Assembly: GCA_013823985.1 (NCBI GenBank)
Contig: PNNB01000056.1
Location: forward strand, 62,001-126,000
Reading direction: 5' to 3'
Source of the DNA: Sphingopyxis sp.
GTDB lineage: Bacteria > Pseudomonadota > Alphaproteobacteria > Sphingomonadales > Sphingomonadaceae
DNA: 64,000 nt
Shown: positions 30,072 to 39,792 of the stretch, one piece after another
Layout of the letters: every line of letters starts with the position of its first letter
Numbering within the stretch: position 1 is the stretch's first letter
The notes under the pieces: model-generated
What the model saw: the letters and a program-made list of their open reading frames with translations, nothing else
What the model was told of the DNA's origin: nothing
The model's database searches: none
Program-made: the position numbers and the translations under genes

Positions 30072-32473
30072 GGCGTCATCGCCACGCCAGCCAGACTCTC
30101 AGCTTCCAGCAGAAGCTCATCGTCGACCGAGCCCTGCGCCACGCTTTCGCGGCCTATCATCACCAATAACGGCACTGCGAGCGGACTAACCCGCTCCAGA
30201 TCAACATGCAGCATCGTGTCGGCGGCCCTATCCAGCAAACTGCCCAGCCGTCCCACATCGGTCAGCCTTGCCCGCGCATCCGCCCATGCCGCCTCAAGCA
30301 ACAGATGGTCGGGTTCATATTTGCGGAGCACGTCATAGATCAGGTCCGTTGAAAAGGTGACCTGTTTACCTGTTTTGCGCTTACCCGGATGCTGCCGCTC
30401 CACAAGTCCGCTGATCACTGCAACCTCGCGGAATGCACGTTTGAGCAGATAGCTGCCCTCGACCCATTGGATAAACTCGTCCGCCAATATATCGGCGGAA
30501 AATAGCGGCGTCGGGTCCGTAATCGGCTTCAGGCTCCAGACACCCAGCGCATAGTCGCTGGCCACAAAACCCATGGGCATCAGCCCCCGGCTCTCCATCC
30601 GGCGGGTCAGCAGCATGCCGAGCGACTGATGCGCGTTCCAGCCTTCGAACGGATAGGCCACCATATAATGCCGCTTGTCGTGCGGAAATGTTTCGACCAG
30701 CAACTGGCCGGCTTCGGGCATCTGGCTGCGATAGTCCTGCATCTCCAGCCATTCGCGCACATCGTCGGGAAAACGGGCCCAGCCCGCCCGGTCGGTCAGC
30801 ATCTGCCGCACCCGGTCGGCAAGATGGGTCGTCAGCGGCATCCGCGCGCCCATATAGCTTGGGATTGTGTTGGCTGGCTTGGTCGATGCTCGAACGATCA
30901 GGTCCAGATCCTTGATCGATTCAACCTCCAGCGCCATGCCGGCAAAGGTGAAGCGGTTGCCCGGTGTCAGCGTGGCGGCAAAGCCTTCCTCCACCTTGCC
31001 GAGTTTGCGTCCGTTGCGGAAACGCACATCCAGCATAGGGGAATCGACGATGATGCCTGCGTTGAACCGGTACTGCGTAGCGAACCGGGGATGCGCCAGA
31101 TGCCATTTTCCGTCGGGCCGTAAAACCAGTTTGCGAAACTTGTCATAGGCTTTCAACGCATAGCCACCCGTTGCGACAAATTCGATGACGCGGTGGAATG
31201 TGCCTGCGTCCAGGGCAGAATAGGGAAGCGCTGACTGCACTTCGGCGAGCAGCTCTGCTTCGTCGAAGGGGCCGGCGCAAGCGATGCCCATCACATGCTG
31301 GGCCAAGACATCATAGCTGCCGGGCTGGAAGGTTTCGCCATCGCGTACGCCTTCGCGCACGGCGTCATAGGCGGCTTGCGCTTCCAGATATTCGAAGCGG
31401 TTGCCGGGCACCAATATGGCTTTGCTGGGCTCGTCCATGCGGTGGTTGGACCGGCCGATGCGTTGCAGCAACCGGGAACTACCCTTGGGCGCGCCCATCT
31501 GGATGACGCAATCCACATCGCCCCAATCAACGCCCAGATCCAGCGATGCCGTACAGACCAGCGCGCGCAGCTTGCCCTCGGCCATCGCGCCTTCGACTTT
31601 ACGTCGTGCCTCTATCGACAATGATCCGTGGTGGATGCCGATTGCATATTTGGGATCGTTCGCATCCCATAATTTCTGGAAGATATATTCAGCCAGAAAA
31701 CGGGTGTTACAGAAAATCAGCGTGATGTTGTTGCGACCGATTTCCTCAATCAGTTGGGGAATGGCATGTTGGCCACTATGTCCTGCCCAAGGTACGCGGC
31801 CCTCCGGCAGCAGGATTTCAAGGTCCGGCTCTGCGGCAGCCTCGCCGGTTACAAGCTGCACCAGATCAATGTCACCATCGGGGGCGAGCCAGGCGCGATA
31901 GTCATCGGGATCGGCGACGGTTGCCGACAGGGCGACCCTTTCCATCTGGGGGGCCAGCGTCTGCAAGCGCGCGAGCGACAGGCTGAGCAAGTCGCCCCGT
32001 TTTCCATTGGCAAAGGCGTGCACCTCGTCAATGATCACGCGTTGCAGCGTTGAAAAAAGAAAGACGCTATCTTCATGGCTGAGCAACAGCGACAGTGATT
32101 CCGGCGTTGTCAGCAAAATGTGCGGTGGCTTTACGCGTTGCCGTTGCTTTCGGTCCGATGGCGTGTCGCCGGTGCGTGTTTCGACCCGGATGGGCAGGCC
32201 CATCTCCTCTATTGGCATCAGCAGATTGCGCCGGACATCGACGGCGAGCGCCTTCAGCGGGGATATGTACAGCGTGTGCAGACCTTCGGCGGGATCGGAA
32301 ACCAGCGCATTCAGCGTTGGCAAGAATCCGGCCAGCGTTTTGCCGGCGCCGGTTGCAGCCACAAGCAAGGCGTGTCGCCCGTCTTCGGCAGCACGCAGCA
32401 TATCGAGCTGGTGCCGCCGCGGCGTCCAGCCTCTGGCGGTAAACCAGTCCACTATGATCGGGGAAAGCGTCAC
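30068..32473 (-). CDS. ligase-associated DNA damage response DEXH-box helicase (Lhr-like)
   Basis: This 801-residue superfamily 2 helicase is of the Lhr-core type, which acts in DNA repair with PdeM, an MBL exonuclease and ATP-dependent ligase. Motif I is LLVAATGAGKTLAGFLP near residue 36, motif II is DEVHAFANGKRGD, motif III ALSATVAD, and motif VI QRIGRSNHRMDEPSKA. A WH domain and the C-terminal Lhr-core domain follow. It starts 6 nt after the pgmG stop and is probably last of the mipZ-dnaJ-pgmG operon. Its stop interlocks with the GFA-type gene. Confidence 0.93.
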   Translation of the reverse strand: MTLSPIIVDWFTARGWTPRRHQLDMLRAAEDGRHALLVAATGAGKTLAGFLPTLNALVSDPAEGLHTLYISPLKALAVDVRRNLLMPIEEMGLPIRVETRTGDTPSDRKQRQRVKPPHILLTTPESLSLLLSHEDSVFLFSTLQRVIIDEVHAFANGKRGDLLSLSLARLQTLAPQMERVALSATVADPDDYRAWLAPDGDIDLVQLVTGEAAAEPDLEILLPEGRVPWAGHSGQHAIPQLIEEIGRNNITLIFCNTRFLAEYIFQKLWDANDPKYAIGIHHGSLSIEARRKVEGAMAEGKLRALVCTASLDLGVDWGDVDCVIQMGAPKGSSRLLQRIGRSNHRMDEPSKAILVPGNRFEYLEAQAAYDAVREGVRDGETFQPGSYDVLAQHVMGIACAGPFDEAELLAEVQSALPYSALDAGTFHRVIEFVATGGYALKAYDKFRKLVLRPDGKWHLAHPRFATQYRFNAGIIVDSPMLDVRFRNGRKLGKVEEGFAATLTPGNRFTFAGMALEVESIKDLDLIVRASTKPANTIPSYMGARMPLTTHLADRVRQMLTDRAGWARFPDDVREWLEMQDYRSQMPEAGQLLVETFPHDKRHYMVAYPFEGWNAHQSLGMLLTRRMESRGLMPMGFVASDYALGVWSLKPITDPTPLFSADILADEFIQWVEGSYLLKRAFREVAVISGLVERQHPGKRKTGKQVTFSTDLIYDVLRKYEPDHLLLEAAWADARARLTDVGRLGSLLDRAADTMLHVDLERVSPLAVPLLVMIGRESVAQGSVDDELLLEAESLAGVAMTP

Positions 32474-32479
32474 AAGGGC

Positions 32480-33865
32480 TTAATGCCCGACAGTTTCTCC
32501 ACGTTCCAGACCTGATGCTGCCAATTGCGCATCAATTTGGGCCATCAGCCGGTCAAGCCCCGCTTCGCTGGACGCTTCGGCGCGCGCGACGAGCACATCT
32601 TGTGTGTTCGACGCCCGCAACAGCCACCAGCCGTCCGGCGTGTTCACGCGCGCACCGTCGGTGTTGTTAACGTCTGCACCTTCCGCCGACAGCCGCGCCA
32701 AAACCTCGTCAATGACGGCAAATTTGCGGCTCTCATCAACTTGGAAGCGCATTTCGGGGGTGTTGATCATATCGGGCATGGCGCCGCGCAATTCGGTGAC
32801 GCTCTTGCCCAGCTTGGCTGACGCAGCCATCAAACGGACTGCGGCGTAAATCGCATCGTCGAAGCCATAATATTCATGCTTGAAGAATATGTGCCCGCTC
32901 ATCTCGCCCGCGAGCGGTGAGCCTGTTTCCTTCATTTTGGATTTGATCAGGCTGTGGCCTGTTTTCCACATCAAGGGATTTCCACCCAATTCCGCGATCC
33001 GATCATAGAGCGCTTGCGACGCCTTGACGTCAGCGATGATCGTTGCGCCGGGCACATCGCGCAGGACATCTTCGGCATAGATCTGCATAAGCTGGTCGCC
33101 CCAGATTATGCGGCCTTCGCCGTCAATCGCGCCGATGCGGTCGCCATCGCCGTCAAAAGCCACTCCGAAATCGAGTTTCTTTTCAGCGACAAGACGCTGC
33201 AAATCGACCAGATTCTTGGGGTCGGTAGGATCGGGATGGTGATTGGGAAACTGGCCATCCACGTCCACAAACAGAAGATGATGTTCACCTGGCAGCATCT
33301 TCACCAGCTTTTCAATCGCCGGTCCTGCCGCACCATTGCCTGCGTCCCAGCCGATACGGAACGGTTTTTCCGGCGCAGCTTGCGCGACACGGGCGACATA
33401 TTGGTCAAGGATATCGAGATGTTCCGAAGTGGCTGTTCCCGAAACCCAGTCGCCCGCCGCGGCCATGGCACCCAGTTTCTGGATGTCCGCGCCGAAAAAC
33501 GGACGGCCCTGCAGGACCATTTTGAAGCCGTTATAATTGGCGGGATTGTGGCTGCCGGTTATTTCAATGCCGCCGTCGACATCATCCAATATAGCTTCGG
33601 CATAATATAGCATCGGTGTCGGGCCCATGCCGATGCGGACAACATCCACGCCGCAATCATTCAGGCCGCGCACCAACGCTTCTTCCAGCATGGGGGAGCT
33701 AACCCGGCCATCATAGCCAACCGCTGCTTTTTTGCCGCCTGCGCGTACGAGGCACGTACCGAACCCGCGGCCGATCGCATAGGCGTCTTCGGCACCGAGA
33801 GTTTCGCCGATGATCCCGCGAATGTCATATTCACGAAGCGACGTCGGATGGAAATTATGGGTCAC
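32480..33865 (-). CDS. pgmG: phosphomannomutase/phosphoglucomutase
   Basis: This alpha-D-phosphohexomutase (461 residues) interconverts mannose-6-P and mannose-1-P, and often the glucose forms. In sphingan producers the homologue is named pgmG. The phosphoserine loop is [17 protein letters not shown] near residue 103, the Mg2+ loop is [13 protein letters not shown] near residue 240, the sugar-binding loop is [12 protein letters not shown], and the phosphate-binding loop is [15 protein letters not shown]. The start is GTG at 33865 with AAGGGAG 7 nt upstream. Its product would feed the gmd-fcl pathway encoded 21 kb away. Confidence 0.93.
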   Translation of the reverse strand: MTHNFHPTSLREYDIRGIIGETLGAEDAYAIGRGFGTCLVRAGGKKAAVGYDGRVSSPMLEEALVRGLNDCGVDVVRIGMGPTPMLYYAEAILDDVDGGIEITGSHNPANYNGFKMVLQGRPFFGADIQKLGAMAAAGDWVSGTATSEHLDILDQYVARVAQAAPEKPFRIGWDAGNGAAGPAIEKLVKMLPGEHHLLFVDVDGQFPNHHPDPTDPKNLVDLQRLVAEKKLDFGVAFDGDGDRIGAIDGEGRIIWGDQLMQIYAEDVLRDVPGATIIADVKASQALYDRIAELGGNPLMWKTGHSLIKSKMKETGSPLAGEMSGHIFFKHEYYGFDDAIYAAVRLMAASAKLGKSVTELRGAMPDMINTPEMRFQVDESRKFAVIDEVLARLSAEGADVNNTDGARVNTPDGWWLLRASNTQDVLVARAEASSEAGLDRLMAQIDAQLAASGLERGETVGH

Positions 33866-33896
33866 AGGACACTCCCTTGAAAAATTTGCCGGTTAA

Positions 33897-34310
33897 TTAG
33901 CGTGATTTACTTTCCAAATCACTTAGCAAAAGGTCACGCGCTTCATTTAGTTCCCGCGCGCGCTCCGCACTTCCGCCCGTGTCGGGATGATTCTGCGTGA
34001 TCAATGCGCGGTGGCGGCTGCGGATTTGCTCGGCTGTATCAAAGCGTGAAACGCCCAAAAGGAACCGCGCTTTGTCGATGCCATATTGCTCGCTCTGTTT
34101 TGCGCCAGTGCCGAATAGTCGCCAGCTCAATCCCCGGTACCAGGTCACGGAAACGGCGATGGCGGCAACACCGATCAGGATGCTGCCGCGCGCTGCCAGA
34201 AATGCACCCGCAAGTCCCAGCAGCAACGGTAGCAGCTGTTGCCGATGTACTTTGCCCTTCCAGACCGCCCAACCAAGACCTGCGAGGACAAGGGCGATCA
34301 CTATTCCCAT
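33897..34310 (-). CDS. membrane-anchored J-domain protein
   Basis: This 137-residue protein has two N-terminal membrane segments (about residues 1-17 and 27-55) and a C-terminal J domain (about 83-132) with the invariant HPD in ALITQNHPDTGGSAERARELN. The arrangement is like mitochondrial TIM14 and alphaproteobacterial DnaJ-like proteins, which stimulate DnaK at the membrane. Its start overlaps the mipZ stop by one base (TAATG). The stop is 31 nt before pgmG. Confidence 0.9.
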   Translation of the reverse strand: MGIVIALVLAGLGWAVWKGKVHRQQLLPLLLGLAGAFLAARGSILIGVAAIAVSVTWYRGLSWRLFGTGAKQSEQYGIDKARFLLGVSRFDTAEQIRSRHRALITQNHPDTGGSAERARELNEARDLLLSDLESKSR

Positions 34311-35092
34311 TACACGAGGGTCGCGCTGTGTTGTTCGGGAAGCGCCAGCCCGGTCACAAGCTCGCGCAATTCCTGCCGGGCCACAATATGGGCGGTGGCC
34401 AACTGGCCGAGATGGCCCTTGTCGATCAGGGTCAGGCCGGACGGGAACAGTTCCCGGTAAATTACGCGCTCGTTCAGTCCCGGCACCGACCGGAAACCGA
34501 CACGCTTGGACAGTTCGGCGATGGCGTCGGTCATGCGTTGCTGGTTACGCGCTTCCATATTGTGCAGACGGTTGCGGACAACCACCCAGTCGATCGTCAC
34601 ACCATCGGCTTTGGCGCGTTCCTTGCGGGCTTCCCAGATAAGCTCGGCGTAAAAGCTCAGGCGACGTACCTTGAAGTTTTCCGCATCCACCTGGCCGATC
34701 AGATCGAAATCGACGAAGCTGTCGTTAATTGGCGTCACCAGCGTATTGGCGCGCGTTGCCACGAAACGGGCATATTTATCGTCGCGGCCGGGCGTGTCGT
34801 AAATCAGAAAATCATGGTCCTTCCCGAGCCGCTCCACCTGACGCTCCAGAGTCGCTTGGGAATCATGCTCGAATACCTCGAATACCGGCATCGGCAGGCT
34901 GATGCCCCGGCGCTTGATGGTGTCGCGGCGATTTTCCAGATAGCGGTAAAGCGTGCGTTGGCGTGAATCGAGATCGATGCAAGCGACGCGTGCGCCGCGT
35001 GAGGCCAGCGCGATTGCTACATGCACGGCAGTTGTTGATTTTCCAGTACCGCCTTTTTCATTGGCGAAAACGATATGATGTGCCCCGGCCAT
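34310..35092 (-). CDS. mipZ: division-plane positioning ATPase MipZ
   Basis: This ParA/MinD-type ATPase (260 residues) forms gradients from the chromosome origin and inhibits FtsZ polymerisation, placing the division site in alphaproteobacteria. The deviant Walker A motif [16 protein letters not shown] is at about residues 12-27; switch I is [18 protein letters not shown] and Walker B is [17 protein letters not shown]. The ATG at 35092 is chosen because TTAAGG lies just upstream and the P-loop then sits where the family has it; a longer frame to 35164 is not supported. First gene of a mipZ-dnaJ-pgmG-helicase run, divergent from panC. Confidence 0.94.
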   Translation of the reverse strand: MAGAHHIVFANEKGGTGKSTTAVHVAIALASRGARVACIDLDSRQRTLYRYLENRRDTIKRRGISLPMPVFEVFEHDSQATLERQVERLGKDHDFLIYDTPGRDDKYARFVATRANTLVTPINDSFVDFDLIGQVDAENFKVRRLSFYAELIWEARKERAKADGVTIDWVVVRNRLHNMEARNQQRMTDAIAELSKRVGFRSVPGLNERVIYRELFPSGLTLIDKGHLGQLATAHIVARQELRELVTGLALPEQHSATLV

Positions 35093-35190
35093 GTGCCTTA
35101 AAATGTCCCTGTTCGATATTTGCCTTGAAATGCCATGGAGGCATCTCGCATAGGCGATGTTCAAGAGCCAATAACCAAGGCGAACCGCAC

Positions 35191-36030
35191 GTGCAAACCA
35201 TCAATCAGCTTGACTTATTACGAGACAATATTGCAGCACTACGTAAAAACGGCAAGCGCATCGCGTTGGTACCCACCATGGGAGCGTTGCACGCAGGGCA
35301 TTTGGCTTTGGTGGAAGAGGCAAAGCGGCATGCCGATGCCGTTGTTGTCTCGATTTTCGTAAACCCAACGCAATTCGGTCCCAATGAGGATCTCGATGCC
35401 TATCCGCGCACGTTGGAACGCGATTCCGGCCTTTTGCGCGCCGCGAACGTCGCCCTTCTCTGGGCGCCACAGGCTTCGACCATTTATCCCGACGGCTTCG
35501 CGACAAAAGTCCATGTGGACGGACCAAGTGCCGGCTATTGCGGGGGCGCGCGCCCCGGGCATTTTGACGGCGTCGCGTTGATTGTGGCGAAACTGTTCAA
35601 TCAGGTCACGCCCGATGTGGCATTATTCGGGGAAAAAGATTTCCAGCAATTGGCGGTTATCCGCAGAATGGCGCTCGATCTTGATTTCGGTCTGGAAATT
35701 AGAGGTGTCCCCATCGTGCGGGACGTGGACGGGTTAGCCCTGTCTTCGCGCAACGCCTATCTTAGTGCGGACGAAAGGCGCAATGCGCTTGCGTTACCCT
35801 GCGCGCTACAAAAAGCAGCCGATGACATTCGTGCGGGCGGCGATGTAGATGCAGCGGTTGCGGCGGCGAGCGAAGATATTTTGAATGCCGGCTTTGCCCA
35901 AGTGGATTATTTTGCCCTTGCGGATTCAGCCACATTGGCACCGCTCACGCACTATGACGGACGCAGCGCGCGCCTGCTGGCGGCCGCCAAAATCGGCAAA
36001 ACACGGCTGATTGACAACATCGCCTTATGA
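35191..36030 (+). CDS. panC: pantoate-beta-alanine ligase
   Basis: This enzyme condenses pantoate and beta-alanine with ATP to give pantothenate for CoA synthesis. From the GTG at 35191 it has 279 residues, the standard length. The HIGH-type motif is [15 protein letters not shown] near residue 28; further marks are [35 protein letters not shown] and the KMSKS-like [14 protein letters not shown] lies 10 nt before the GTG. The frame is open to 34963 but the upstream part overlaps mipZ and has no similarity to PanC. Confidence 0.95.
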   Translation: MQTINQLDLLRDNIAALRKNGKRIALVPTMGALHAGHLALVEEAKRHADAVVVSIFVNPTQFGPNEDLDAYPRTLERDSGLLRAANVALLWAPQASTIYPDGFATKVHVDGPSAGYCGGARPGHFDGVALIVAKLFNQVTPDVALFGEKDFQQLAVIRRMALDLDFGLEIRGVPIVRDVDGLALSSRNAYLSADERRNALALPCALQKAADDIRAGGDVDAAVAAASEDILNAGFAQVDYFALADSATLAPLTHYDGRSARLLAAAKIGKTRLIDNIAL

Positions 36031-36076
36031 TCGACGCGAAGTACAATCCGTTTCGGATTTAATTTTTGTCCATTTC

Positions 36077-36095
36077 GTTAACCATTTGTTAGCCA
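36077..36095 (+). promoter_or_regulatory. candidate CtrA-type box upstream of the Sel1-like gene
   Basis: The site reads GTTAACCAT-TTG-TTAGCCA and contains TTAA-N7-TTAG, one base from the CtrA consensus TTAA-N7-TTAA. It ends 44 nt before the ATG at 36140. A site identical outside the 3-nt centre occurs at 47671-47689 before an O-antigen ligase-like gene. Binding by CtrA is inferred from the motif alone. Confidence 0.5.
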
Positions 36096-36139
36096 TGTTT
36101 GGCGAGATTGTCCTCAACAAGGGAATTTGGGGACATGAA

Positions 36140-36439
36140 ATGGGCAACAGTCTTAAAAGTGCGAACTTTCTGATGGAAAGTCGTTTGGCCGATGCAGCCA
36201 AGGGATGTGCAGATGCTTTATATGATCTGGGCATGGCGTATTCGACCGGCGGCAATGGCGTCGAGGTTGATTTGATCGAAGCGCATAAATGGTTCAACCT
36301 AGCCGCATTGAACGGCAGCGAAGCGGCGATGATGTGCCGGGCGGATATTTCCGACGACATGACGGCCCGCGAAATTGCCGAGGCGCAGCGCCAGGCACGC
36401 GCATGGCTCCAGAGCATGGACCAACGTCGCGCCGCTTAA
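36140..36439 (+). CDS. short Sel1-repeat (TPR-like) protein
   Basis: This 99-residue protein has one to one-and-a-half Sel1-like repeats: DALYDLGMAYSTGGNGVEVDLIEAHKWF followed by NLAALNGSEAAMM, and ends in a helical basic tail. No signal peptide. Such short Sel1 proteins are common in sphingomonads and their partners are unknown. The ATG at 36140 is chosen because GGGGA precedes it; an open frame back to 36011 overlaps panC. A candidate CtrA box lies upstream. Confidence 0.78.
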   Translation: MGNSLKSANFLMESRLADAAKGCADALYDLGMAYSTGGNGVEVDLIEAHKWFNLAALNGSEAAMMCRADISDDMTAREIAEAQRQARAWLQSMDQRRAA

Positions 36440-36524
36440 GAAATACGAATGTAAGGCTGTAGTTTCAGCTTTCCAAACTATCGCCAATTGCTAGATACGG
36501 GCCCCAGATAAAGGGGCTCTGCAA

Positions 36525-37736
36525 ATGGTACAGATCACGCTGACCGAAGTATATCTGATCGCGATGATCTTGATCTTCGCGGTGCCCTTTTTGATTTGGC
36601 GCATTTTCCGCACTGAATATTATGCGCCGCTCGTGGTCGTACAGATCATTTGCGGCATTTTGCTGGGCCCCGGCATTATGGGGGCGCTCTTTCCCGACTA
36701 TTATGCCTTTGTCTTTCGGCCCGAAGTGATCGGCGCGCTGAACGGCGTTGCGTGGTGGGCGGTGATGATATTCGTCTGGATCGCAGGCATTGAGCTCGAT
36801 CTTTCGGAAGCATGGCAGAAACGCCGTGAAACGGGCGTAACCGCCGGCCTTGCCTTGATTGTCCCACTGATTTTCGGAAGCGCCGCTGCAGCAATATTGT
36901 TGCAAACCGGATCCGGTTGGGCCGGCGAGAAAGGCCAATATTGGCAAGTCATCGTCGGTATCGGAATGGCCTGCGCGGTTACCGCCCTGCCCATATTGAT
37001 CCTGTTCATGGAAAAGCTCGAAATATTACGCCAGCCGCTTGGCCAGCGCATCCTTCGTTATGCCAGCCTGGATGATGTCGTCATCTGGGGCGTATTGGCC
37101 GTCATTCTGCTCGATTGGCAGCGTATGGGGCGGCAGGGGGCATTCCTGATAGGTTTTGCTGTGGCCGCCTATGTTATCCGTCGGCTGATGCCAAAAATCG
37201 CGGAGAGCGACCGTTGGTATGTCGGCCTGATTTGGCTCGCAATTTGTGGTCTGGCGGCAGATTGGGCAGGCTTGCACTATATGGTGGGCGCATTCCTGTC
37301 GGGTGTTGTTTTGGACGCCAAATATTTTGACCAGAAACGCATGGACTATTTTCGGGCGACGGTTCTTCTGGCGATGATGCCCGTCTTCTTCCTCAGCACG
37401 GGACTGCGCACGAATTGGGATGTCGGCGGCGTCATCGTGTTCGGCGCGGCCGCCTTGTTGCTGGCTGCATCGGTAACCGGCAAACTCGCCGGGATCCATC
37501 TGGCTGGCCGCTTGCTCAAATGGGAAAAAGGCGAAGCGTCGATGATCGGCTGGCTGCTTCAGACCAAAGCGTTGATCATGATCATTTTTGCAAACATATT
37601 GCTGGATAAGAACATCATCACAAACCAGACGTTTACGGCGCTGCTGCTGATGGCGGTGGGGAGCACGATGCTGACCATCCCGATGGTTACGCCGAAATTG
37701 AAGGCACTTAAAACGATGGTTTCGCGGTCCAGTTAA
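36525..37736 (+). CDS. CPA2-type cation:proton antiporter
   Basis: This 403-residue membrane protein has about 11-12 hydrophobic segments and matches the Na+/H+ exchanger (CPA2/KefB-like) domain without the C-terminal TrkA regulatory part. Landmarks are GILLGPGIMGALFPDYY, the charged IAGIELDLSEAWQKR, and GMACAVTALPILILFMEKL, with SLDDVVIWGVLAVILLDW holding the conserved Asp pair. AAGGGG lies 8 nt before the ATG. The transported cation cannot be told. Confidence 0.88.
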   Translation: MVQITLTEVYLIAMILIFAVPFLIWRIFRTEYYAPLVVVQIICGILLGPGIMGALFPDYYAFVFRPEVIGALNGVAWWAVMIFVWIAGIELDLSEAWQKRRETGVTAGLALIVPLIFGSAAAAILLQTGSGWAGEKGQYWQVIVGIGMACAVTALPILILFMEKLEILRQPLGQRILRYASLDDVVIWGVLAVILLDWQRMGRQGAFLIGFAVAAYVIRRLMPKIAESDRWYVGLIWLAICGLAADWAGLHYMVGAFLSGVVLDAKYFDQKRMDYFRATVLLAMMPVFFLSTGLRTNWDVGGVIVFGAAALLLAASVTGKLAGIHLAGRLLKWEKGEASMIGWLLQTKALIMIIFANILLDKNIITNQTFTALLLMAVGSTMLTIPMVTPKLKALKTMVSRSS

Positions 37737-37770
37737 CGCCGCTAACAGGATTTTTATATTTCCGGCGTTA
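37734..37770. repeat. 8-bp inverted repeat between antiporter and epimerase genes
   Basis: TAACGCCG (37734-37741) and CGGCGTTA (37763-37770) are perfect inverted copies with a 21-nt A+T-rich centre. The left copy includes the antiporter stop codon and the right copy ends 31 nt before the epimerase ATG. No T-tract follows on the plus strand, so it is not a standard terminator; a poor terminator or an operator are both possible. Confidence 0.4.
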
Positions 37771-37801
37771 TCGCTGCGACCGAAAACAAGGAAAATCTTA
37801 C

Positions 37802-38782
37802 ATGACTGTACCCATCATCGTCACCGGCGCCGCAGGTTTTATCGGACATGCCGTTGCCCACCATCTCCTCGCACGCGGTGAATCTGTCATCGGCGTAGAT
37901 GTCGTAAATGATTATTATGACCCGGCTTTAAAAGAAGCGCGTCTTGCAACCTTTGAAGGGCATGACCGATTTTCCTTTGTCCGGTGCGATATTGCCGATG
38001 CGGCAACAATTGCGAAATTGGTCAAGGATAATGGTGTGCGGCGGGTGGTGCATCTCGCGGCGCAAGCGGGCGTCCGCTACAGCATTGAAAATCCCTTTGC
38101 CTATGAAAGATCGAATCTCGCCGGTCATCTGTCGGTGATGGAAGCCTGCCGCCATGCTCCCGATTTTGAGCATCTCGTCTACGCCTCCTCAAGTTCGGTA
38201 TATGGCGACAAGCCTATGGGTGGCGAAGGCTTTACCGAAGACGAGCCCGCCATGAGCCCTGTGTCACTATATGCCGCGACAAAGCGGGCGTGCGAATTGA
38301 TGAGCCAGTCTTACGCGACATTGTACGGTTTTCCGCAGACAGGTTTGCGCTTTTTCACTGTCTATGGTCCGTGGGGACGGCCGGACATGGCCTATTTCAG
38401 TTTCACCCAGAAGATTTTGAAAGGCGAAAGCATCGAAGTTTTCGGGAACGGCAAGATGGCGCGCGATTTCACCTATATTGATGACATTGTAGACGGCATC
38501 ATCGGTGCACTGGATAACCCGCCCGCCAAGGGCGAACACCGCGTTCTCAATATCGGCGATAGCCACCCCGTCGGTCTGATGGAAATGATCGAGACACTGG
38601 AAAAAGCCATCGGACGCGAAGCTGTAAAGGTCATGCGGCCGATGCAACCGGGCGACGTCACAGCAACCTATGCCGATGTGTCCAAGTTGCACGCGCTCAC
38701 GGGATATAAACCCAAGGTCATGCTGGCCGAGGGGCTGCAACGCTTTGCGGACTGGTATTTAAGCCACTATAAAGTGGGCTGA
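37802..38782 (+). CDS. UDP-glucuronate 4-epimerase-like NAD-dependent epimerase
   Basis: This 326-residue extended SDR enzyme has the NAD motif VTGAAGFIGHAVAHHLLARG at the start, the segment DVVNDYYDPALKEARL, the catalytic Ser region YASSSSVYGD and YAATK (YxxxK). The pattern, including AAQAGVRYSIENPFAY and FFTVYGPWGRPDMAYF, is that of UDP-glucuronate 4-epimerases (LspL-like), which make UDP-galacturonate for surface polymers. AAGGAAAA precedes the ATG. It is 10 kb from the polysaccharide cluster and ends 6 nt from the convergent TetR gene. Confidence 0.9.
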   Translation: MTVPIIVTGAAGFIGHAVAHHLLARGESVIGVDVVNDYYDPALKEARLATFEGHDRFSFVRCDIADAATIAKLVKDNGVRRVVHLAAQAGVRYSIENPFAYERSNLAGHLSVMEACRHAPDFEHLVYASSSSVYGDKPMGGEGFTEDEPAMSPVSLYAATKRACELMSQSYATLYGFPQTGLRFFTVYGPWGRPDMAYFSFTQKILKGESIEVFGNGKMARDFTYIDDIVDGIIGALDNPPAKGEHRVLNIGDSHPVGLMEMIETLEKAIGREAVKVMRPMQPGDVTATYADVSKLHALTGYKPKVMLAEGLQRFADWYLSHYKVG

Positions 38783-38788
38783 AAACAC

Positions 38789-39430
38789 CTAGTCATTGCC
38801 GGATTGGCTTCGCGCCTGCCATTCATCGAACGAGGCCGCGAGTTTACGTCCCGCGATTTGCCGACCGGCTTCGCGTGGCAAGCCAAGCGACGCCGATAAT
38901 GGTCCACCCAGCAACGCATCACCCAGCGCCATAAGAACCATTTCCAGCGTCAGTTCGTGCAGCGAAGCGTCGGCCATGCCGTCTTCTGCAATCTGGTCCA
39001 CCAGATTATGGATCGCTTCCACAATGGGGTCGAGCGCATCTTCGTTGCCCGAGAGCAGCATCCAGGAAGCAAGCGCGCCTGCGCCTTCCCGATCAAAATG
39101 GTCGAAGATCAGATCTGCCAATTCATCCGGCGTGACGGCACCGCCGCGCATCTGGAAAACGGCTTCCCCGATTTTGGTGCAGATGCTGTTGCCCATGTAG
39201 GCCGCCAGATCGCGCTGCAGACCGGATGCTGAACCGAAATGATGCAGCAAATTGGCGTGGGTGCGTCCGATGCGCCCAGCAACTGCCTTCAGGGTCACGG
39301 CCTGTGGCCCGGCCTCCAGCAGAAGTTCACGTGCGGCCTCCAGCGCGGCGGAGCGGCTTGCCTCCGGGCTGAGCCGGCGAGGCATGGCAGCATCCTTGAT
39401 ATTCACGACCTTTGAATTTTCTATCGCCAT
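38789..39430 (-). CDS. TetR-family transcriptional regulator
   Basis: This 213-residue protein has an N-terminal helix-turn-helix (about residues 25-70: LEAARELLLEAGPQAVTLKA, VAGRIGRTHANLLHHFGS) of TetR type and a mostly helical ligand/dimer domain. It is divergent from the PF10118 gene across a 362-nt intergenic region, so it may regulate that gene and itself. The ligand is unknown. Confidence 0.88.
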   Translation of the reverse strand: MAIENSKVVNIKDAAMPRRLSPEASRSAALEAARELLLEAGPQAVTLKAVAGRIGRTHANLLHHFGSASGLQRDLAAYMGNSICTKIGEAVFQMRGGAVTPDELADLIFDHFDREGAGALASWMLLSGNEDALDPIVEAIHNLVDQIAEDGMADASLHELTLEMVLMALGDALLGGPLSASLGLPREAGRQIAGRKLAASFDEWQARSQSGND

Positions 39431-39792
39431 GTAACCTAAATGCCCTTTGTTCTTATCATTGCGAGTGAAGCCTACTCGTCTATGTCCGCCTTGCCAAACA
39501 TCATGTGGACGTCACACCTATTTGTCCAATTCTTCATTGTCTTTCGCACTACCGGTTGAGATGTGATTTCATAGAGAAAGCGTCGATTCTTCTGTGGTTT
39601 GTGACAGGCCGGTCGATGTCGTTCAGACGGTGCAGAAAAGCACGCGCGAGGACTTGTTAAGCAGGTGAAGACCGTCAATTTACTCAAATGGCCTTCCATT
39701 GCATTGATAATTATATATTATTTTGCATTCCTTATCCGGCGTTAACCAATGGCATTAAACGGAATTTCATGCGCTTTGCCTAGAGAGGCTTT
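39431..39792. promoter_or_regulatory. divergent intergenic region with an A+T-rich island
   Basis: No credible gene is seen in these 362 nt. The outstanding part is the A+T-rich stretch at about 39705-39730 (TTGATAATTATATATTATTT) some 65-90 nt before the PF10118 gene, in otherwise G+C-rich DNA. TGTG-N5-CACA (39504-39516) is a short inverted repeat that could be half of an operator. The plus-strand start has AGAGAGG 6-8 nt upstream. Most of the rest shows nothing recognisable. Confidence 0.4.

Noticed and set aside
39472..39699. A 75-codon minus-strand frame in the tetR intergenic region
   Set aside because: No ribosome-binding site, irregular composition and no similarity to any family; the region is better read as regulatory DNA.
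39742..39759. TTAA...TTAA before the PF10118 gene as a CtrA box
   Set aside because: The half-sites are nine bases apart where seven are needed, and the flanks do not match the two better sites.
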